Shown in pieces: positions 20,428 to 27,520 of a stretch of DNA of 64,000 nucleotides. Where the stretch lies: positions 186,001 to 250,000 of the forward strand of contig NZ_JBITMQ010000001.1 in the NCBI RefSeq assembly GCF_044466355.1. The letters are read 5' to 3'. The notes beneath the pieces are model-generated. The model was given only the letters and a program-made list of their open reading frames with translations. It was not told the DNA's origin and made no database searches. This DNA is from Actinophytocola sp044466355. GTDB taxonomy: Bacteria; Actinomycetota; Actinomycetes; Mycobacteriales; Pseudonocardiaceae. Within the stretch, counting starts at the first letter, position 1. The number at the start of each line of letters is the position of its first letter. The position numbers and the translations under genes were made by a program.

Positions 20428-21167
20428 CGTCCTCCGCTTGGTCCGAAGCGTTCAGTGCGGATGGTGCCGGGGTTGTGCCCTTGAGCCAGGAGGAGCACGG
20501 AAACCGTCTCGACGAAGCTGGTCGGGCCGCAGATGTAGGTGCGCGCGTCCATTCCGGACGGACGGGCGGCGGCGAGGTCCGCCGGGCCGATCCGGCCCGC
20601 CGGGCGACTGGTGCCGAACGCCTTGCGGCTGAACAGGATCGTGACGTCGACACCGGGGTAGGACCGCAGTTCGGCGTCGTGGTAGATGTCGGCCGGGGTG
20701 CGGACGGAGTAGAGAAGGGTGAACGGCGGCGGGTCGGTGACGTGTGCCCGCTGCCGGACCATGGCCATGATCGGAACGATGCCCGACCCGCCGGCGACCA
20801 GGAGTACCGGCATGGTCTCCGTGCCGCGCCAGGTGAACCAGCCGCCGATCGGTCCGCGCAGTTCGACCTGGTCGCCGACCATCAGCTCGTCGACGAGGTA
20901 GGGGGACACCTCGCCGTCCGGCAGCCGCTGCACGGTCAGCTCGACGAGGTCTCCGTCGGCCGGGGCGGCGATGGAGTAGCTGCGTTGCGCGCTGTACCCG
21001 TCGGGGGCGGTGAGCCGCACGTCCACGTGTTGTCCCGCGATGTGGCCGGGCCAGCCGGGGACGTCGAACACGATCGTCCGCGCGGTGGGGGTCACCTCGC
21101 GGATCTCCACCGCCGTCGCGACCCGCCAGCCGAGGCGCAACCGGGTGATCGTCGCCGGTTCAGCCAT
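20424..21167 (-). CDS. FAD/NAD(P)H-dependent ferredoxin-reductase-type oxidoreductase
   Basis: A 247-residue ferredoxin-NADP+ reductase-superfamily protein without an iron-sulfur domain. The FAD-binding RSYSIA lies at residues 62-67, the nucleotide-binding LLVAGGSGIVPIMAM at about 122-136, and the C-terminal CGPTSFVE near 215. It likely passes electrons from NAD(P)H to the molybdopterin protein encoded three bases upstream, a pairing seen repeatedly in actinobacteria. The ATG at 21165-21167 follows the molybdoenzyme stop by 3 nt. No residue is obviously missing. Confidence 0.92.
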   Translation of the reverse strand: MAEPATITRLRLGWRVATAVEIREVTPTARTIVFDVPGWPGHIAGQHVDVRLTAPDGYSAQRSYSIAAPADGDLVELTVQRLPDGEVSPYLVDELMVGDQVELRGPIGGWFTWRGTETMPVLLVAGGSGIVPIMAMVRQRAHVTDPPPFTLLYSVRTPADIYHDAELRSYPGVDVTILFSRKAFGTSRPAGRIGPADLAAARPSGMDARTYICGPTSFVETVSVLLLAQGHNPGTIRTERFGPSGGR

Positions 21168-21170
21168 CGC

Positions 21171-21770
21171 TCAGTCTCCCGTGTAGCGCTGTTCGCGCCA
21201 CGGATCGCCGTAGTTGTGGTAGCCGAGCTGTTCCCAGAACCCGGGCTCGTCGTCGTGGAGGAGATCGATCCCGGTCACCCACTTCGCCGACTTCCAGAAG
21301 TAGAGGTGCGGCACCAGCAGCCGCGCGGGGCCGCCGTGTACTCCGGGCAGCTCCTCACCCTCGTAGCGGTAGGCGATCCAGGCCTTGCCGTCGAGCAGAT
21401 CCTCCAGCGGCATGTTCGTCGTGTAGCCGCCGTAGGAACGGACCAGGGCGTAGTCGGCGGCCGTCGCCACGTCCTCGAACAGCGTGTCGAGCGAGACGCC
21501 CTCCCACGTGGTGTCGAACTTCGACCACTTGGTCACGCAGTGGATGTCCACCGTCGGCCGCTCGGCAGGCAGGGCCATCAGCTCCGGCCACGTCCACGTC
21601 GTCTCCGTCCCGGTCTCCGCGCGGATGGTGAACCGCCACGCGTCGAGGGGAACGCTCGGGGTCGGCCCGGCCTGCAGCACGGGGAAGTTCCTGGTCAGGT
21701 ACTGGCCGGGAGGCAGATCGGCGGCGGCGCTGTCGCGGCGCCCGTGAAACCCTCTGCTGATGACACTCAT
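21171..21770 (-). CDS. Molybdopterin-dependent sulfite-oxidase-like oxidoreductase
   Basis: A 199-residue oxidoreductase with the sulfite-oxidase/MsrP-type molybdopterin fold. The molybdenum-ligating cysteine is C78 in TVDIHCVTKWSKFD, and the YGGYTTNMPLEDLL and HLYFWKSAKWV blocks are typical. There is no signal peptide or Tat motif, so it acts in the cytoplasm, unlike MsrP. The ATG at 21770 is preferred over longer upstream starts because GGAGG stands seven bases ahead. It heads the operon molybdoenzyme, FAD reductase, DUF6510, DUF5709. The substrate of this short family is unknown to me; sulfite is only one possibility. Confidence 0.9.
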   Translation of the reverse strand: MSVISRGFHGRRDSAAADLPPGQYLTRNFPVLQAGPTPSVPLDAWRFTIRAETGTETTWTWPELMALPAERPTVDIHCVTKWSKFDTTWEGVSLDTLFEDVATAADYALVRSYGGYTTNMPLEDLLDGKAWIAYRYEGEELPGVHGGPARLLVPHLYFWKSAKWVTGIDLLHDDEPGFWEQLGYHNYGDPWREQRYTGD

Positions 21771-21957
21771 CGACACCTCCTGAGTCGAAGCGAAGCATAA
21801 CTGAACCAAAAAGTCCATTCCAGTGGCAGGTCTCGCCAACGGGAACGGTGCGACCCGGCGCCGCGGCGCGTGGCGGAGTCGCTACCAGGCGAACTCGATC
21901 ACCCCATGGCGCGATGGCGACGCCTCGCCGCTGCGCACGGGTCGACGGTCGCATAAG

Positions 21958-21973
21958 TGGACTTGACAGTCCA
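21958..21973. promoter_or_regulatory. Perfect inverted repeat over the -35 of the MDR gene
   Basis: TGGACT and AGTCCA flank TGAC. The right part overlaps the TTGACA hexamer of the promoter for the MDR gene, a repressor geometry. The half-site AGTCCA recurs at 21812-21817 near the divergent molybdoenzyme promoter. Confidence 0.5.
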
Positions 21974-21992
21974 GTTTGGTCGAAGCTAGGTT
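21963..21992 (+). promoter_or_regulatory. Promoter of the MDR reductase gene
   Basis: TTGACA (21963-21968) and TAGGTT (21987-21992) are separated by 18 bp, close to a housekeeping-sigma actinobacterial promoter, about 50 bp before the ATG at 22044. Confidence 0.55.
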
Positions 21993-22043
21993 CGGGGCCC
22001 ACCGACGCGTCCATTCGCTGGAGAAGAGACAACGGAGGCAGCA

Positions 22044-22961
22044 ATGAAGGCAGTCGTCGCGACGGACCAGGCCGCGGAAGCGGCCGGGATCATGCTCGCG
22101 GAGCGGCCCGAGCCGACGCCGGCGATCAACGACGTCATCGTCGAGGTCCACGCGTCGGGCTTCGTCCCAGCGGAGTGGGAGTGGCCCTCGACGTGGGTCG
22201 ACCGCTCCGGTCACGATCGAACCGGTGCGATCATCGGCCACGAGTTCGCCGGTGTGGTCTCCTCGCTCGGCTACGGCACGACGGGGCTCTCGCTGGGACA
22301 GCGGGTGTTCGGGATCACCGACTGGCACCGCGACGGAACCCTGGCCGAGTACACGGCCGTGGAGGCACGCAACCTTGCGCCGCTGCCGGGGAACGTCGAC
22401 TTCACAGTGGGCGCGAGCCTGCCGATCTCCGGCCTGACCGCGTGGCAGGGCCTGTTCCAGCACGGTCGTCTTCAGGCGGGGCGGAGCGTCCTCGCGCACG
22501 GTGCCGCTGGCGCGGTCGGGTCCGTGGTGACGCAGCTCGCCCGGGAGTTCGGCGCCCACGTCATCGGCACCGGGCGGGCGGCGGACCGCCAGGCGGCGCT
22601 CGACTTCGGCGCGAACGAGTTCCTCGACCTCGACCACGATGATCTCGGCGACATCGGCGGGGTCGACCTGGTCTTCGATGTCATCGGCGGTGACATCCAA
22701 CGGCGCTCCGCGAGCATCATCCGTCCTGGCGGAACGCTCGTGTCGATCGTCGGGCCCGCCGAGACCCGACCCGTCGACGGCCTCGCGATCGACTTCGTCG
22801 TCGAGTCCGTTCCCAGTCAGCTGGTGCAGATCGTCGACCGGGTGCGGGACGGACGCCTTCGCTCGCACATCGGTACCGTCGCGACCCTCGACGACGCCAT
22901 CCCCGCGCTCAACCCGACCGAGCGGCGCAAGGGCAAGACCGTCGTTCGCGTCCGCCCCTGA
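22044..22961 (+). CDS. Zinc-independent MDR family NAD(P)H-dependent oxidoreductase (quinone-reductase-like)
   Basis: A 305-residue medium-chain dehydrogenase/reductase. It has the GroES-like half (IIGHEFAGVVSSLG, RVFGITDWHRDGTLAEYT) and the Rossmann half (SVLAHGAAGAVGSVVTQLAR, then DLVFDVIGGD). The structural and catalytic zinc cysteines of alcohol dehydrogenases are absent, which places it with quinone oxidoreductases and enone reductases. ATG at 22044 follows a good GGAGG-type site. It is transcribed away from the molybdoenzyme operon, with a palindrome over its -35 box, so a ligand-responsive repressor encoded elsewhere is likely. Substrate unknown. Confidence 0.92.
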   Translation: MKAVVATDQAAEAAGIMLAERPEPTPAINDVIVEVHASGFVPAEWEWPSTWVDRSGHDRTGAIIGHEFAGVVSSLGYGTTGLSLGQRVFGITDWHRDGTLAEYTAVEARNLAPLPGNVDFTVGASLPISGLTAWQGLFQHGRLQAGRSVLAHGAAGAVGSVVTQLAREFGAHVIGTGRAADRQAALDFGANEFLDLDHDDLGDIGGVDLVFDVIGGDIQRRSASIIRPGGTLVSIVGPAETRPVDGLAIDFVVESVPSQLVQIVDRVRDGRLRSHIGTVATLDDAIPALNPTERRKGKTVVRVRP

Positions 22962-23033
22962 GCCCCCAGGAACGGGTGCACGAGGCCGCCTGACCGGGCA
23001 ACCTCGACCCAGCCGTGCGCGGTGGCCGCCGAC

Positions 23034-23051
23034 CTTGATCGAGCTTGATCG
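23034..23051 (+). promoter_or_regulatory. Direct octamer repeat before the cysteine-rich peptide gene
   Basis: CTTGATCG occurs at 23034-23041 and 23044-23051, exactly 10 bp apart (one helical turn), followed by a T-rich stretch, 76 bp before the peptide start. This is a plausible activator site. The rest of the 165-bp gap 22962-23126 shows nothing else. Confidence 0.35.
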
Positions 23052-23126
23052 TTTTTCTTTCCTCCGCGGGTGGATGCGGTGAGCGTGGACGCGTTCTGTT
23101 CGTCGCTCGACGGAAGGGAGATCCTC

Positions 23127-23285
23127 GTGAAGCGAGTTCTGCGCCGTGCCGGTGAACGGCTGGCAGCGCTGGTCGTGCCGAAGGTGGAGGCCGGTGCGTG
23201 CGTGCCGGAGGCCGGCGACTGCTGCACGCGACGCAACTACCGGCACAACTGCTACGGCGTCTGCACGTACAGCCTAACCTGCTGA
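23127..23285 (+). CDS. Six-cysteine small peptide, probable precursor of a disulfide-rich secreted peptide
   Basis: A 52-residue product. The GTG at 23127 is preferred over an in-frame GTG at 23070 because GGAAGGGAG lies six bases ahead; the upstream start has no ribosome site. Residues 1-24 form a basic leader (KRVLRRAGER) with a very short hydrophobic stretch (LAALVVP) and end in AGA, a signal-peptidase-type A-x-A site. Cleavage there would leave a 28-residue peptide beginning and ending with cysteine: C25, C32, C33, C42, C46, C52, giving spacing C-x6-C-C-x8-C-x3-C-x5-C, enough for three disulfides. A strong hairpin follows, then MauE-like, thioredoxin-like, ABC exporter and S26 peptidase genes. 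I do not recognise the family. The operon supports a secreted disulfide-stabilised peptide; its target is unknown. A lanthionine product is unlikely because no cyclase is nearby. Confidence 0.7.
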   Translation: MKRVLRRAGERLAALVVPKVEAGACVPEAGDCCTRRNYRHNCYGVCTYSLTC

Positions 23286-23292
23286 GTTGTGT

Positions 23293-23325
23293 GCCGGCGG
23301 GGGCGTGAGCACGGCCCCCGCCGGC
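23293..23325 (+). terminator. Stem-loop between peptide gene and processing genes
   Basis: A perfect 12-bp GC stem (23293-23304 with 23314-23325) and a 9-nt loop start 7 nt after the peptide stop. There is no U tract. It could act as a partial terminator or an mRNA 3'-end stabiliser, keeping peptide mRNA above that of the processing genes. Confidence 0.65.
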
Positions 23326-23353
23326 GCGGGCCGCACCGATCCGGGGAGGTCCT

Positions 23354-23875
23354 GTGCTCGATCTTGTCGCACGTGCGCTGCTGGTCGTCGTGTTCGTGGG
23401 AGCGGTCGCCGGGAAGCTGCGGTCGGCGCGCGCGTTCGCCGAGTTCGTCGACTCGGTGGCCGTGCTGGCGCCTGCGCGGCTACCGGCGCGGCCCGTCGGA
23501 GCGCTCGTCGTCGCCGCCGAGGGCGCGGCCGCCCTGCTGCTTCTCGCACCCGTGACCCGGCTCGCGGGCTACGCGCTGTCCGTACTGATGCTCGTCCCGT
23601 TCGCCCTGGGCATCGCCCGGGTCGTCCACAGCGGACAGCGGGTTCGCTGCAGCTGCTTCGGCGGCGGAGGCGGGCTGCTCGGCCGCGGTCACATCGTGCG
23701 CAACACGCTGCTCGTCGCGGCCGCGTGCCTCGGCGCGCTCGACGGCACCGCCGCCACCACGCCGGGAGCGCTCGTCGCGCTGACGGCGGGTGTGTCGCTA
23801 GGCCTTGTCACCGTCCGCTGGGAGGACATCGCGTTCCTCCTGCGCCGACCCGCGCCCACCGGGAGGAACCGTTGA
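23354..23875 (+). CDS. MauE/DoxX-like redox-associated membrane protein
   Basis: A 173-residue integral membrane protein with four or five hydrophobic helices (about 5-20, 47-66, 71-90, 115-150). A CSCFGG motif (C99 and C101) follows the third segment. This matches the MauE family, thought to help form disulfides in methylamine dehydrogenase maturation, and more broadly the DoxX/DsbB-like quinone-linked redox proteins. GTG at 23354 follows GGGGAGG. It is coupled to the thioredoxin-like gene by a TTGA overlap, so the two are likely redox partners. In this operon the natural substrate is the six-cysteine peptide; that is inference. Confidence 0.85.
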   Translation: MLDLVARALLVVVFVGAVAGKLRSARAFAEFVDSVAVLAPARLPARPVGALVVAAEGAAALLLLAPVTRLAGYALSVLMLVPFALGIARVVHSGQRVRCSCFGGGGGLLGRGHIVRNTLLVAAACLGALDGTAATTPGALVALTAGVSLGLVTVRWEDIAFLLRRPAPTGRNR

Positions 23876-24402
23876 CCGTGCTCACGACCGCAGTTGTCCT
23901 GCTCGCCGTGGTCACCGCGCTGCATGTGCTCCTGACCTTCGGTCTCGTCACCAGGATCCGCGAGCTGCAGCAGCAGGTGGCCGGCATGCCGGCCAAGGAC
24001 CCGGACCTGCCGCGGTTCGGCCAGGTCGTGGCGCCGTTCTCGGTCACCGACCTCGACGGCGACCCGATCTCCGAGGCCGATCTCGCCGGGCCGGTGCAGG
24101 TCGGGTTCTTCGCCGCCGGGTGCGCGCCGTGCACGACGATGTCCGACTGGCTCGCCAAAGAGCCGCCCGCGACGCGGTTCATCGCGCTGATCGACGGTGA
24201 TCCGGCCGCGGACAACACGAAGCGCCTGATCGCGAAGCTCTCCCCGCTGGGCCGCGTCGCGCTCATCGATCCGGAGCACACGTCGGTCCTCGCGTTCGCC
24301 ATCACGTCCTTCCCGACGCTCCTGCACCTGGACTCCGGTGTGGTCACCGCGTCCGGTTCGCGGCCGAGCCACTTCACCGGCACGCCGTTGCCCGTGGCAT
24401 GA
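23872..24402 (+). CDS. Membrane-anchored thioredoxin-like (TlpA-type) protein
   Basis: A 176-residue protein with one N-terminal transmembrane helix (about 5-25), a short coiled linker and an extracellular thioredoxin fold. The active site is GCAPCTT (C84, C87) and the cis-proline motif is TSFPTL (P148). The TTG start overlaps the MauE-like stop (TTGA) and has GGGAGG five bases ahead; an in-frame GTG at 23878 is possible. Its stop overlaps the ABC gene start (ATGA). Proteins of this type pass thiol electrons to or from secreted clients; pairing with MauE mirrors mauE/mauD. It probably oxidises or isomerises the peptide cysteines. Confidence 0.87.
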   Translation: MTVLTTAVVLLAVVTALHVLLTFGLVTRIRELQQQVAGMPAKDPDLPRFGQVVAPFSVTDLDGDPISEADLAGPVQVGFFAAGCAPCTTMSDWLAKEPPATRFIALIDGDPAADNTKRLIAKLSPLGRVALIDPEHTSVLAFAITSFPTLLHLDSGVVTASGSRPSHFTGTPLPVA

Positions 24403-26225
24403 CTCCCACCGCGCAGCCCACCCACCGCGCGGCCGCTGCCGCGCTCGCACTGCCCTTCCGGGCCGCGCCGGTCGTCGCCACGGTGACGCTGCTGCTCACC
24501 GTTGTCGCCGGGGTCGCCCCGGCCGGTGGCGCGTGGCTGACCATGCTGCTGGTCGACGAACTCACCGCGGGCACCGCGAGCACGGGTCGTGTGGTGCTGC
24601 TGGCGGTCGCCGGGGCGGCGGTCGGCGGCCTCGCGATCGCGCTGCTGTACGTCGGCGGGCACCTCGGCGAGGTGCTGCAACAGCGGGTCACGCTCACGGT
24701 GGAGAGCGCCCTGTTCCACCGCGTCTCGACGCTGCCGGGCATGCGCCACCTCGAGGATCCCGCGTTCCACGACCGGCTGCGGCTCGCCGAGCGGGCCGCG
24801 CAGGACGCCCCGGCCACGATCTCGCAGTTCGCGCAGGAGCTGATCCGGTCTGCCGTGCTGCTGACGAGCTTCACCGGTGCGTTGCTGGTCGTGTGGCCGC
24901 CGATGGTCCTGCTGCTCGCCGCCTCGGTCGTCACCGCGGTGTTCGCGCGACTGGCGACCGCCCGCCGGGAAACGGCCACCGAGGAGACGTGGGTGGCGAC
25001 CGACCGGCGACGGCTGTTCTACCGCGCGCTGCTCACCGACGTCCGCGCAGGCAAGGAGATCCGCCTGTTCGGCCTCGGCCCGCTGCTGCACACGCGGATG
25101 GTGGACTCGCTCCGGTCGACCTCACGGGCACGGCTCGTCGTGGCCCGCCGCAGCACGGTGGTGCAGAGCCTGCTGGCGCTGCTCGGCGCCGGGGTCACCG
25201 GCGTCGGCACGGTCGTGGTCGCGGTGAACGTGGTCCACGGTGGCTCGTCGGTCGGCGACCTCGTGCTGTTCCTCGGCGCGGTCGCTGGGGTGCAGACCGG
25301 GCTGTCGGGCGTAGTGCTCCAGCTCGGCGAGGCCAGCCGCGCGCTGCGGCTCTTCGGCCACTACCTCGACGTCCTTCAGACCGGCGACGACCTCACCACG
25401 GGCACGGCACTCCCGGCCCGGCTGGCGACGATCGAGCTGCGCGACGTGTGGTTCCGCTACCGCGACGACGGACCGTGGGTGCTGCGCGGTGTGGACCTGA
25501 CCATTCCGGCCGGGGCGGCCGTCGGCATCGTCGGGGTGAACGGGGCGGGGAAGAGCACGCTCGTGAAGCTGCTCTGCCGGTTCCACGACCCGGACCGGGG
25601 CACGATCACGTGGAACGGAACCGACATCCGGGAACTGGACCTGGCGGCGCTGCGCGCCCGCATCAGCGTCGCGTTCCAGGACTTCATGACCTACGACCTC
25701 TCCGCCGCGGAGAACGTGGGCCTCGGCTGGGTGGACCGGATCGGCGACCGGCCGCGGATCGTCGCCGCTGCCCGGTCCGCGGAGATCGCCGACAAGATCG
25801 AGGCCCTGCCGGACGGCTACGACACGATGCTCTCCCGCACCTACGGCGACGAGGACCATCCCGGGGTCGTGCTCTCCGGTGGACAGTGGCAGCGCGTGGC
25901 GCTCGCCCGCTGTCTGATGCGCGCCGAGGCCGAACTGCTCGTCCTCGACGAGCCGACCGCGGGCCTCGACGCCGAGGGCGAGCACCGTGTGCACGCCACG
26001 CTGACGCGGCACGCGGCGGGGCGCACCCGGTTGCTCGTGTCGCACCGCATGGCGGCCCTGCGCGCCGCCGACCTCGTCGTCACGCTCGCGGGCGGGCGGA
26101 TCGTCGAGCAGGGCAGCCACGACGAACTGATGGACGCGGACGGTGAGTACGCGCGGTTGTTCCGCCTGCAGGCGGGCGGATACCAGGACGCGCGGGTGGC
26201 CACGGGAGACGGGGAGGCGACGTGA
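24399..26225 (+). CDS. ABC transporter, fused transmembrane and ATPase domains
   Basis: A 608-residue half-transporter of the exporter type. The six-helix membrane domain spans about residues 20-320 and the ATPase about 345-590. Walker A (GVNGAGKST) is near 378, the Q-loop region FQDFMTYDLSAAENV follows, the signature LSGGQWQRVALARC is near 492, Walker B ELLVLDEPTAGLD near 512, and the H-loop LLVSHRM after it. It has no N-terminal C39 peptidase domain, unlike bacteriocin exporters, which fits the separate S26 peptidase encoded next. It likely works as a homodimer exporting the cysteine-rich peptide. Both ends overlap neighbours by four bases, so the operon is translationally coupled. Confidence 0.93.
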   Translation: MTPTAQPTHRAAAAALALPFRAAPVVATVTLLLTVVAGVAPAGGAWLTMLLVDELTAGTASTGRVVLLAVAGAAVGGLAIALLYVGGHLGEVLQQRVTLTVESALFHRVSTLPGMRHLEDPAFHDRLRLAERAAQDAPATISQFAQELIRSAVLLTSFTGALLVVWPPMVLLLAASVVTAVFARLATARRETATEETWVATDRRRLFYRALLTDVRAGKEIRLFGLGPLLHTRMVDSLRSTSRARLVVARRSTVVQSLLALLGAGVTGVGTVVVAVNVVHGGSSVGDLVLFLGAVAGVQTGLSGVVLQLGEASRALRLFGHYLDVLQTGDDLTTGTALPARLATIELRDVWFRYRDDGPWVLRGVDLTIPAGAAVGIVGVNGAGKSTLVKLLCRFHDPDRGTITWNGTDIRELDLAALRARISVAFQDFMTYDLSAAENVGLGWVDRIGDRPRIVAAARSAEIADKIEALPDGYDTMLSRTYGDEDHPGVVLSGGQWQRVALARCLMRAEAELLVLDEPTAGLDAEGEHRVHATLTRHAAGRTRLLVSHRMAALRAADLVVTLAGGRIVEQGSHDELMDADGEYARLFRLQAGGYQDARVATGDGEAT

Positions 26226-26593
26226 CGCTGCTCGGCAGGTGGCTGACCTGGGTGACCGTGCGCGGGCACAGCATGTCGCCCACGCTGCACGACCGGCAGC
26301 GGTTGCTCGTGCGCAAGCTGCGCCGCCCCCCACGACGGGGAGACGTCGTCGTCTTCGCCGTGCCCGACACGGGATCCGACGCTGGCGATCCGCCATACCG
26401 GGTCAAACGGGTCGCCGCGGTCGGCGGCGACCCGGTGCCCGACTGGCTCGCGGGGACCATGCCGGGCGTCGCGCGTGTGCCGGCCGGGCACGTGGTCGTC
26501 GCCGGGGACAACCGGCGCTCCCAGGACTCCCGTCACCTCGGCCTGGTCGCCGTCGACGACATCGTCGGCACCGCACCGACCTCAGCGCCCTGA
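26222..26593 (+). CDS. Small S26-family signal peptidase
   Basis: A 123-residue serine-lysine peptidase of the type I signal peptidase family. The nucleophile is S17 in RGHSMSPTL and the general base K62 in YRVKRVAAVGGD. The later boxes VVVAGDNRRSQDSRHLG complete the catalytic core. It is much shorter than housekeeping LepB and has only a short hydrophobic N terminus, resembling specialised peptidases encoded beside their substrate. The GTG start overlaps the ABC stop (GTGA). The likely cleavage site in the operon's peptide is after A24 (A-G-A). Natural substrate not proven. Confidence 0.88.
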   Translation: MTLLGRWLTWVTVRGHSMSPTLHDRQRLLVRKLRRPPRRGDVVVFAVPDTGSDAGDPPYRVKRVAAVGGDPVPDWLAGTMPGVARVPAGHVVVAGDNRRSQDSRHLGLVAVDDIVGTAPTSAP

Positions 26594-26643
26594 AAGACGC
26601 TTGCGGGACTCAACGTCTCGGGCGCGGCTTTCGCGGCACAGCA
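26589..26643. repeat. Dispersed intergenic repeat, copy 1
   Basis: The block beginning CCTGAAAGACGCTT and ending GCGGCTTTCGCGGCAC recurs at 28645-28698 with a few differences. It begins at the 3' end of the signal peptidase gene. The rest of the 275-bp gap to 26868 shows no gene. Confidence 0.65.
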
Positions 26644-26868
26644 CCCAGCGACACATTCTGGAGCTGGCCGGAACAAGAACCGCATCGGCCACGGTCAGTG
26701 TCACTGGACGACTTGGATCTGGATGCCGCTCGTTTGTCGTCGTCCCCGCCGCGAGTGCGGCGTTGGGCCTGTCCAGCTCGTACGGCGCCCGGTGGTCGAC
26801 GCGACCGGCGGGCGGGTGGTCGGCTCGCTGGTGTCTCGATCAACTCGACGCCGTGCGGGAGCTTCAGG

Positions 26869-27441
26869 TCAGGGACGGCCCGGACGATCGGCGCACAGGT
26901 CGAGCGGGGACGGCGTGGCGGGCGCGGTGTCGGCGCGGGGGCAGAGCGACGGCGTGACCACACACCACCCCGCGTCGTCCTCGTTGCGCATCAGCAGAAC
27001 CAGGTCAGTGTCCGCGGGGTTGCCGATCACCAACGTCGCGGTGGCCACGTCGTCGTGCTCGTCGGAGACCGCCAGGACGGTTGTCGTGCCCAGGCGCGTC
27101 CAGCCGTCGGGCAGCGTCACATCGTCGGGGTAGCAGGTGTAGGACGCGAACGCGGACCTGTCGCCGTCGCTGAGCGCCGCGGCGGCGAGGTTCGCCGTGC
27201 CCTGGGCGGAGTCGCGCGGATCGTCCGGCTGGGCGAGGTACACGACGACGCCCACGGTCGCGGCCAGCAGCACCACGAACCCGACGGCCTTGACCCACAA
27301 GGGAAACGGCTTGTGCGGCGCCGGTCTCGGTGCCACCGGCCGGCGCATCGGCACGTGCCCCGGCGGCAGGCCGAGTGCTTCGGGCTCGCCGTCGGGTTCG
27401 TGGTCGGGTTCGTGGTGGGACCGGGATGCCTTCGGGCTCAT
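26869..27441 (-). CDS. Membrane-anchored hypothetical protein
   Basis: The 190-residue product has a charged, His/Asp/Glu/Pro-rich cytoplasmic N terminus (SHHEPDHEPDGEPE), one transmembrane helix at about 73-92 (WVKAVGFVVLLAATVGVVVY) and an external domain of about 95 residues with three cysteines. The ATG at 27441 is chosen because the longer frame upstream reads low-complexity sequence without a ribosome site. It lies 79 nt beyond the M23 peptidase gene on the same strand. The external domain may be a lipocalin- or NTF2-like small domain, but I do not recognise it. Confidence 0.7.
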   Translation of the reverse strand: MSPKASRSHHEPDHEPDGEPEALGLPPGHVPMRRPVAPRPAPHKPFPLWVKAVGFVVLLAATVGVVVYLAQPDDPRDSAQGTANLAAAALSDGDRSAFASYTCYPDDVTLPDGWTRLGTTTVLAVSDEHDDVATATLVIGNPADTDLVLLMRNEDDAGWCVVTPSLCPRADTAPATPSPLDLCADRPGRP

Positions 27442-27520
27442 CGCCCCATCCCACCACACGATACGGCGGCAGATCTCCGGATCATTACGCTGCCGCCGTA
27501 TCGCGTCTGGCCTCCGTGCG

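Noticed and set aside
22044..22961. MDR reductase as part of the disulfide-peptide operon
   Set aside because: It has its own promoter, is 165 bp upstream and seems linked to the divergent molybdoenzyme operon by shared half-sites.
23070..23126. Longer version of the cysteine-rich peptide from an upstream GTG
   Set aside because: No ribosome site; the start at 23127 has a strong one and gives a sensible leader.
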